Assembly: GCA_001771735.1 (NCBI GenBank)
Contig: MEUM01000020.1
Location: 267-5,559, forward strand
DNA length: 5,293 nucleotides
Reading direction: 5' to 3'
Source of the DNA: Caldifarciminota bacterium RBG_13_43_14
Lineage (GTDB): Bacteria > Hydrothermota > Tepidihabitantia > SM23-42
Shown: positions 1 to 5,293 of the stretch, in pieces
Position numbering within the stretch: the first letter of the stretch is position 1
Layout of the letters: every line of letters begins with the position of its first letter
Position numbers and translations under genes: made by a program
Notes under the pieces: generated by a model
Databases searched by the model: none
Seen by the model: only the letters and a program-made list of their open reading frames with translations
What the model was told of the DNA's origin: nothing

Positions 1-1
1 T

Positions 2-820
2 GAGGGTTGTTCTGCTCAGCAGACTATTGACGGAGGGTATGTCGTCGCAGGTTATGACTTCCCCAAAGTCTATCTTGCCAGGACCGATTCTCTTGGAGAT
101 ACTCTATGGACGAGAACTTACGGTGGAACGCCCTTACATTATGGTTACTCTGTCCGTCAGACTGTTGATGGAGGCTATATCGTCGCTGGATATGCACAAG
201 ACCAATTTGAACATACCCGAGTTTATCTGGTGAAAACTGACTCTTTAGGCGAAACGCTCTGGACCGGAACTTATGGTGGTGAGATAAATCATTCTTATGG
301 TCACTCTGTTCAGCAGACATCCGATAGAGGTTATATCATCACAGGATATACCGATGCTTTCGGGAACGGTTTTCAGGTCTACGTAGTGAAAACCGACTCT
401 CTCGGTGATACTCTATGGACAAAGAACTATGGTGGAATGAACTATAACGATGAAGGTTATTCTGTTCAACAGACTTTGAATGGTGGTTACATTATCACAG
501 GATATACCACGTCTTTTGGAAATGGCGGTCAAGTTTACCTTATCAAGACTGATGCGGATGGGAATACAGGAATCGAGGATAATAACAATGCTTTGTATCA
601 GCCGTTCACATCACATTTATTGGTTGTTCCTAATCCATTCACTTCTTTTGCATCCGTTATCGGTTATGAAAGAGAACACTTTATTCTCTATGATATAACG
701 GGAGAACGAGTCGGTTGTTATTCAGGAAGTAGAATCGGATTTGATCTTCCTGCCGGAGTGTATTTTCTCATATCCGAGGATAAGAATCTTGATCCTGTTC
801 GGATTGTAAAAATTAAATAA
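2..820 (+). CDS. Secreted repeat protein with C-terminal sorting-type domain, 5'-truncated by window edge
   Basis: The frame is open from the left edge to TAA at 818-820, giving 272 visible residues; the true start lies outside the window. A GTG at 230 would be an internal start and would cut through a repeat, so I do not use it. Visible residues 2-190 form four units containing 'GYSVQQT..GGYIITGY', then 'VYLVKTDSLGDTLWT..YGG', starting at residues 2, 48, 100 and 152. The pattern resembles Delta-60-type and beta-propeller-like surface repeats; a propeller fold is inference. Residues about 205-272 hold a tail with 'VVPNPF', 'LYDITGERV', 'LPAGVYF' and a basic end 'VKIK', which resembles the type A sorting domain of the Por/type IX secretion system and related FlgD-like tails. 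The product is therefore probably exported and surface-attached or released. No enzymatic motif is visible and the binding partner is unknown. The gene lies 29 nt upstream of the large exported protein and is probably co-transcribed with it. Confidence 0.88.
   Translation, partial: EGCSAQQTIDGGYVVAGYDFPKVYLARTDSLGDTLWTRTYGGTPLHYGYSVRQTVDGGYIVAGYAQDQFEHTRVYLVKTDSLGETLWTGTYGGEINHSYGHSVQQTSDRGYIITGYTDAFGNGFQVYVVKTDSLGDTLWTKNYGGMNYNDEGYSVQQTLNGGYIITGYTTSFGNGGQVYLIKTDADGNTGIEDNNNALYQPFTSHLLVVPNPFTSFASVIGYEREHFILYDITGERVGCYSGSRIGFDLPAGVYFLISEDKNLDPVRIVKIK
5..571 (+). repeat. Four in-frame tandem coding repeats, about 156-nt period
   Basis: Units begin at nt 5, 143, 299 and 455, so the spacings are 138, 156 and 156 nt (46, 52 and 52 residues). 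The DNA is also similar between units: 'gttcagcagac' near 308 corresponds to 'gttcaacagac' near 464, and the segments encoding TDSLGDTLW are close copies. The first visible unit is shorter because its variable loop between 'GY' and 'VYL' is reduced. The last unit ends in 'KTDADGNTG' and lacks the 'LWT..YGG' portion, which marks the end of the array before the tail. More units probably lie upstream of the window. Confidence 0.9.
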
Positions 821-838
821 AAGAAATTACTACAAAGA

Positions 839-844
839 GGGAGG
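839..844 (+). promoter_or_regulatory. Shine-Dalgarno site of the large exported protein
   Basis: GGGAGG lies within the purine-rich run 836-845, five nucleotides before ATG 850. An in-frame TAA at 814-816, with no ATG, GTG or TTG between it and 850, makes this the only sensible start. The gap after the upstream stop is only 29 nt and shows no terminator, which supports co-transcription of the two genes. Confidence 0.85.
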
Positions 845-849
845 GTAGA

Positions 850-3800
850 ATGAAAAACTATGTCTTGGTGGTAATAACAGCAATATGTATAATACCGATT
901 AGCAGTGTCCGGGCAGAAACACTCTGCTATGGATTTACAAAGATAGATGGTGAAAGAACCAATGGGGTTCAGATCAGAGCAGTGTATCAAAACGATACGA
1001 GTATTGTGCTTGACACAGTAAGCTATCATCATTTGATGTATGGGGCGGGTTATTTCCATGCATCAAAATCAGGGTCATTACCAGCCGGTAAATATGACGT
1101 CCATTTTGAATACGGTTCTTACATCAGAAACAAAGTTATCACCTATGACCCTGAAATCGGTCCAGTGAATATGGGCGAGGTAGAGTTGGTGAAAGTCGAG
1201 TTCGAAAGCAATGATACGTTACTGATACTACGCAATATTAATATGGAAGCGGTATTCTGGAGGCAGACCGGTGTGATATACGATTTGATTATTAAAGGCC
1301 ATGGCGGACTTTTGTCCGCCAGCGAACCCGGACAGATCATATTCCGGGATACGCTAATAGGTCAGGAGTATTTACAGGATGAAGATGTTGATTCCTTAGT
1401 ATCTATTGATACCGTTAATACTCCTTCACAAGGAATGATCAGTTTTCAACTCAATTTTCCGAATCATTCGGCGCTGGTTAGTTATACGATGGATACACTT
1501 AGGTTACGCTGGGATAATGATGTCTGGCTTAATATAGAAAATCCGACAAGACGCGCGTTGCGACTGGATTTTTCTCTACCGCTTCTTGATACAATGCAGT
1601 ATGCATTTTGGGCTGATGCAAATGCGCCGTATTTTATCGATAACTATTTTAATAAAACGATCACCTATCGTGAAAATTTCTGTATTCTGCCATCTGTGAC
1701 TCTCTATGACACTACCTTGGATTATGGGATTTCTTTTGTCTGCCCTTTTGAAGTGAAGAAACCGCGACTGCAATTCAAGTTGAGAAGAAATCCCAGTTCT
1801 GATACACTGCGAATTTCGTACAATTACATGCAAATGTATGTGCCGCAAAGCCAAGCTGCCCATACTTCATTGTATCTTGTTCCCCATGAAGGCGACTGGC
1901 GACCAGGGCTTGCCTATATGCAAGTACGGTATCCAGAATACTTTACACCTCATGATAGCTCTCAAATTATTGAAAATGAAGGAAGATTCTTTATGGGACA
2001 GTACCACACTAGCACAGCAAAAATGGATACCTGTCAATTGTTCGGAGTAAAATGGGAAGAATACTATAACAATCATCCTTTTTTTGGCCTTTATGCACCA
2101 CAAGACCGTTTCCAATGGCGACGCATAGGAGATGGAGATTCCTCGACTCCCTACATTGATTCAATCACATTTAATGACTGGTATCACCACCAAGGTGATC
2201 CTTGGCATAATTATGATTACGCCAGAGGAATGATAGATCAATGGAATCTCCGTGGTATTGGTTCATACATGTACTATCAGCCTATTGAGGCATGGAAAAA
2301 TTGGATACTTTATCCCACGACGCCTTTTGATTCATCTTTTGCAAAAGACAAAGATGGAAATCCCCTTCCTCATTTTATGGGGTGCCGGCTTTTGAATCCA
2401 GATACAAACCTGTATTCCTTTTACCCACCAGGGGAACGTTCCTGGTCAGCGTATATTGATTCCCAGGTCGCATGCGTTCTGGACAGTTATCCAAACGCAG
2501 TAGGAATTTTCATGGACCGTGCTGACTACCGTTACTATGATTATGCTCACGACGACAACGTTACAATGGTAAATACCACGCCAGTTTATATGCTGGGATT
2601 TGCGCTGGAGGAAATATACAAGCACATTTGCGAAGAGGTGCACAGTCGTAACAAAGGCATTTTAGCAAATGGGCCAACGAACGTGGAGGTATGCAAGAAC
2701 ATAGACGGAATAATGACTGAAAGATACACTCAATCAGTTGGTTATCTACAGTATCTCGGGTTGTCTCGGCCTCTAATACTTTTCGTCATTGATAAAACAG
2801 GATTAGAGACTGAAACCAAGGACAAAACTGCTTTGTATGGTGGACTTTATCCGAGTCTTGAAGCTGATGTAAGTGAATCAATGAGCCGTTTAATAGACTT
2901 CAAATATCAGCCCCTTTTTGATCTATACAAAGGCAAGACATGGGTACTTAATGCCCATGCTTTACGACTGCCAGTGGGTATTAAAGGCAATATTTTTAAA
3001 ACCCCAGATAATGACTTACTCATTCCAATGGTGAACATGGATAGGTCTCAAGTCAGCAGGGATCCGTTTAGATACAATCTGGGAGTTACAATCACGTTTC
3101 CTGGGTTAGGCACTTATGATCATTGTTATGTTTTATCTGGAGACTATTTTGGTCCAAGATGGGTATATTACGATCCTCCTGCGCAGGATCAGCTTACTGT
3201 ACCTGAACACATGGTTTCTGCACTTGTTCGGCTCAGTCAGGAACCGCAGTATGAGTATTCATTGATGTCATCATCGGTGCTCTGTCGTGGCAAGGCTGGA
3301 AAATTCAGACTCCGTGTCCAAAATCTTGACCCAGGATCCAAACAATACGCATTGCTAGTTACCACACCATTTGGGAATTGTTCTTTTCGTACTTTTGAGC
3401 TACGTCAGTATGAGTTCCAGGAGATTCAATATGATTTTACTGTCCCGGATACCCATCTTCTTGGTGAAGATACTTTCTGGGTGATTAATACAAATCCGGC
3501 ACCAGATGACTCGACACTATTTACACTTTGGGTGTATGATCCTGTGAGCATCGAACTGCCAGAAACACTATTTATCAAGTTTCCAGTTGGAGACACTTTT
3601 CCTTTGACTTTGACCAATAACACCCCAGATACGATGTCGGTTACCTTATCTGGTGTCTTTGAACAAGGACATGGGGAGATTGAATTTATTGGAAACGATC
3701 CAGTTGCTATTCCCGGGTATACAACTGAGCAAATGGGACTGTTCGTAGAAAACAAGGATATTATTGGTACGCTGAAAGTAATTGCTATCTGTAACAGTGA

Positions 3801-4950
3801 TACCGTTGGTAACGTGACTAAACAAATCACCCGCGCCATGCGGCCATCGCCTGGCGATATCTTTTGTGACGACTTTAACAGTGGTTCGATGAGCAGTCAA
3901 TGGGACACGAGCTATAGCCCAAATGCCTGGTCAGTTGTGGATAACAGCGCAAAGGGCAGCGGAAATGCATCTCATTACTTTGCTACCGTTGGTGCGGGTG
4001 ATGGAGCATGGACTGACTACTACTTCCAGTTAAATACAAAGATGTCAGGAAGTACGCAGCCCAATATACCATATCTTAAATCCTATATTTTCTGCCGTGT
4101 GCAAAACGATACCATGTATTATAGATACGGCGTCAAGGGTGATGAAAACAATGTAGTGCTTTATCGACGTGATGACGATACCACATGGCTGCGATTGGGT
4201 AGTTACCCATTGCAACCAGAAAAGGATCTTTGGTATTACCTTGCGATGGAAGCTGATGATGATTCGATTCATTGTTATCTCAATGGTCAGCAGGTGATCT
4301 CCGTCAAGGACACTGTATACAGTAGTGGTGGTATTGGTATGGGCATTACTGAGGATTATATGACCAATTACTATGATGATGTTGTCGTACGTCCGCATCC
4401 GCTTCCAGATACCTTGTTTTCAGATAATTTCAATAGTGGTACAATGAATGCGCTCTGGAATAAAACGTACGGCACGTGGTCAGTTCCACCGGAGGAACCA
4501 AGTTTTGCCCGCGGCAGTGGTATCAAACACTTTGCGACTGTCGCCGAAGGTTGTGATTGGACAAATCACCAATATCAGATCAAGACAAGAATAAAAGGAA
4601 GCGATTTTAGTCTGTCACTTAGGTCATACCTTTTCTTCCGGATCCAAGATGAAGATAATCTATACCGTTTTGGTCTTTGCAGTGACAGTGGGGTGATCCT
4701 TCATAAACGAGTTGATGGAACATGGACAACTTTAGATAACGATCCTTTATTGTTACAGAAAAATGTTTGGTATAATCTCAAAATCACAATTGAGTCGGAT
4801 ACAATTAAGGGCTATCTAAATGATTCTCTTCGAATTAATTATATAGACGGTTCAAATCCATTTCTCAACGGAGGCATTGGCATTGGAGTGTTACAACAAG
4901 AGAGTATCGTGACAGATTACGATGATGTCGTGGTGCAACCTTTACCTTAA
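850..4950 (+). CDS. Large exported multidomain protein, putative TIM-barrel glycoside hydrolase with tandem LamG/ConA-like domains
   Basis: 1366 residues, complete. Residues 1-22 form a signal peptide: K2, a hydrophobic core 5-17, and probable cleavage after 'VRA'. Residues about 28-118 look like a carboxypeptidase-regulatory/CNA-B-type beta sandwich, and about 119-340 like an N-terminal beta-supersandwich. 'GDWRPGLAY' (348-356) leads into a central domain, about 390-710, with a TIM-barrel rhythm: 'FFGLYAP', 'RGIGSYMYY' (468-476), 'VGIFMDR' (551-557), 'GILANGP' (603-609), 'IDGIMTE' (618-624) and 'PLILFVID' (641-648). D556 and E624 sit at predicted strand ends and are candidate catalytic carboxylates. 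Residues 711-797 look like the usual beta domain after such a barrel. About 798-897 and 898-997 are Ig-like. Residues 1003-1186 and 1187-1366 are two related LamG/ConA-like (DUF1080-like) domains, often glycan-binding. The protein ends right after 'YDDVVV', with no sorting tail. Extracellular or periplasmic glycan degradation is inferred; family and substrate are unassigned. A non-catalytic adhesin is the main alternative. Confidence 0.9.
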   Translation: MKNYVLVVITAICIIPISSVRAETLCYGFTKIDGERTNGVQIRAVYQNDTSIVLDTVSYHHLMYGAGYFHASKSGSLPAGKYDVHFEYGSYIRNKVITYDPEIGPVNMGEVELVKVEFESNDTLLILRNINMEAVFWRQTGVIYDLIIKGHGGLLSASEPGQIIFRDTLIGQEYLQDEDVDSLVSIDTVNTPSQGMISFQLNFPNHSALVSYTMDTLRLRWDNDVWLNIENPTRRALRLDFSLPLLDTMQYAFWADANAPYFIDNYFNKTITYRENFCILPSVTLYDTTLDYGISFVCPFEVKKPRLQFKLRRNPSSDTLRISYNYMQMYVPQSQAAHTSLYLVPHEGDWRPGLAYMQVRYPEYFTPHDSSQIIENEGRFFMGQYHTSTAKMDTCQLFGVKWEEYYNNHPFFGLYAPQDRFQWRRIGDGDSSTPYIDSITFNDWYHHQGDPWHNYDYARGMIDQWNLRGIGSYMYYQPIEAWKNWILYPTTPFDSSFAKDKDGNPLPHFMGCRLLNPDTNLYSFYPPGERSWSAYIDSQVACVLDSYPNAVGIFMDRADYRYYDYAHDDNVTMVNTTPVYMLGFALEEIYKHICEEVHSRNKGILANGPTNVEVCKNIDGIMTERYTQSVGYLQYLGLSRPLILFVIDKTGLETETKDKTALYGGLYPSLEADVSESMSRLIDFKYQPLFDLYKGKTWVLNAHALRLPVGIKGNIFKTPDNDLLIPMVNMDRSQVSRDPFRYNLGVTITFPGLGTYDHCYVLSGDYFGPRWVYYDPPAQDQLTVPEHMVSALVRLSQEPQYEYSLMSSSVLCRGKAGKFRLRVQNLDPGSKQYALLVTTPFGNCSFRTFELRQYEFQEIQYDFTVPDTHLLGEDTFWVINTNPAPDDSTLFTLWVYDPVSIELPETLFIKFPVGDTFPLTLTNNTPDTMSVTLSGVFEQGHGEIEFIGNDPVAIPGYTTEQMGLFVENKDIIGTLKVIAICNSDTVGNVTKQITRAMRPSPGDIFCDDFNSGSMSSQWDTSYSPNAWSVVDNSAKGSGNASHYFATVGAGDGAWTDYYFQLNTKMSGSTQPNIPYLKSYIFCRVQNDTMYYRYGVKGDENNVVLYRRDDDTTWLRLGSYPLQPEKDLWYYLAMEADDDSIHCYLNGQQVISVKDTVYSSGGIGMGITEDYMTNYYDDVVVRPHPLPDTLFSDNFNSGTMNALWNKTYGTWSVPPEEPSFARGSGIKHFATVAEGCDWTNHQYQIKTRIKGSDFSLSLRSYLFFRIQDEDNLYRFGLCSDSGVILHKRVDGTWTTLDNDPLLLQKNVWYNLKITIESDTIKGYLNDSLRINYIDGSNPFLNGGIGIGVLQQESIVTDYDDVVVQPLP
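3856..4947 (+). repeat. Internal duplication: two tandem LamG/ConA-like domains
   Basis: Residues 1003-1186 (nt 3856-4407) and 1187-1366 (nt 4408-4947) share ordered motifs: 'DFNSGSM...W' against 'NFNSGTM...W', 'HYFATV' against 'KHFATV', 'SYIFCRVQ' against 'SYLFFRIQ', 'YRYG' against 'YRFG', 'WYYL' against 'WYNL', 'CYLN' against 'GYLN', 'GGIGMG' against 'GGIGIG', and a terminal 'YDDVVV' in both. The offset is about 182-185 residues. Similarity is clear in protein but weak in DNA, so the duplication is old. These beta-sandwich modules are commonly attached to secreted carbohydrate-active enzymes. Confidence 0.85.
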
Positions 4951-5087
4951 TTAATAGCATATTGAAATTCTCGGAAGTCAAATAATTCTGTAACATTTGT
5001 CTCATTTAAGATCTCCGATAGATAATTCAGCGATCGAGCAAATTGAAAACCACAGAAAACAGGTGATATACTTATTTGTGGGGATTA

Positions 5088-5103
5088 TGGGGGCAGCCCT
5101 CCA
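5088..5103 (+). terminator. Possible weak hairpin terminator
   Basis: TGGGGG pairs with CCCTCCA around a CAG loop, with one bulged T. It lies 137 nt past the stop of the large gene. There is no U-tract after it, only 'ctttc', so an intrinsic terminator function is doubtful; it may be chance or part of a factor-dependent end. Confidence 0.2.
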
Positions 5104-5233
5104 CTTTCGAAACTAATCTGCTGTGCCGATCGAGCGTTGTGAATTTATCAGTCTTGCCGAGTAAACTCTGCCACTACAAAAACAGGCAAGCACTAATCGC
5201 TAATCGTATGGCGGTAAACACTAAAAGGAATTG

Positions 5234-5293
5234 ATGCTCGATGTACGATTCATAATCCGTAATAAAACAATTATTCTTTCGAGAAACCTAATT
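5234..5293 (+). CDS. Possible start of a further gene, cut by window edge
   Basis: ATG at 5234 is preceded by AAGGA at 5225-5229 with a 4-nt spacer, and the frame is open for all 20 codons to the right edge (starting MLDVRFIIRN). A run of 20 open codons is easily chance, and the peptide has no recognisable motif or clear signal peptide. The position after a 283-nt gap would fit a new transcription unit. No function can be proposed. Confidence 0.18.
   Translation, partial: MLDVRFIIRNKTIILSRNLI

Larger units (their letters stand above)
4951..5293. other. Mostly non-coding 3' region
   Basis: This 343-nt stretch has no reading frame of convincing length on either strand and no tRNA-like or rRNA-like segment. 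It is A+T-rich, unlike the coding sequence before it. Visible structure is minor: a 9-bp direct repeat CGATCGAGC at 5031-5039 and 5127-5135, a seven-base imperfect inverted repeat (CCACAGA at 5050-5056 with TTTGTGG at 5075-5081), CTTGCC/GGCAAG at 5153-5158 and 5185-5190, and a tandem CTAATCG at 5193-5206. None is followed by a run of T. It probably separates the upstream gene pair from a different transcription unit. Confidence 0.6.

Noticed and set aside
27..233. 68-codon forward frame at the left end
   Set aside because: It is an alternative frame of the tandem repeat region; the frame ending at 820 carries the repeat consensus throughout.
718..1059. 113-codon reverse-strand reading frame across the junction of the two forward genes
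   Set aside because: It overlaps the conserved tail of the first gene and the signal peptide of the second, has no recognisable domain, and both forward frames have strong protein-level support.
3426..3839. 137-codon reverse-strand reading frame inside the large gene
   Set aside because: It lies fully inside the Ig-like part of the forward gene, with a low-complexity Ser/Val-rich translation and no motif; it is a shadow frame.
4045..4398. 117-codon reverse-strand reading frame inside the first LamG-like domain
   Set aside because: The forward frame here is constrained by the duplicated domain motifs; the reverse translation has no recognisable features.
5153..5190. CTTGCC/GGCAAG inverted repeat as a terminator
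   Set aside because: The stem is six base pairs with a 26-nt loop and no T-run follows.
5231..5258. Promoter-like TTGATG ... TAATCC pair
   Set aside because: The spacer is 16 nt but the -10 match is poor, and A+T-rich DNA gives such pairs by chance.

Overview
The window looks like bacterial DNA from an uncultivated lineage of the FCB/WOR-3 type (for example Stahlbacteria, Cloacimonadota or Zixibacteria). This placement is inferred from two things: the 'TDSLGDTLWT..YGG' secreted repeat protein, and its C-terminal 'PNPF ... LYDITGERV ... LPAGVYF ... VKIK' tail, which resembles the sorting domains common in those phyla. Base composition is moderate and coding density is high. No RNA genes, CRISPR array, insertion sequence or phage genes are visible.

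Layout. Positions 2-820 (+) hold the 3' part of a secreted repeat protein whose reading frame runs off the left edge. It has four copies of a roughly 52-residue unit, followed by a sorting-type tail. After a 29-nt gap containing a strong Shine-Dalgarno sequence, positions 850-4950 (+) encode a complete 1366-residue exported protein. It has a signal peptide, N-terminal beta-rich domains, a central region that looks like a TIM-barrel glycoside hydrolase, two Ig-like beta segments and two tandem concanavalin A/LamG-like domains. Positions 4951-5293 are mostly non-coding, with one weak hairpin and a possible start of a further gene at the right edge.

The two genes are co-directional and closely spaced, so they are probably co-transcribed. 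Both products are predicted to act outside the cytoplasm: the first as a surface or secreted repeat scaffold, the second as a carbohydrate-active or glycan-binding enzyme. The link between them is inferred from position only. The most interesting item is the central domain of the large protein, which has the look of a glycosidase but matches no family that I can name with confidence.
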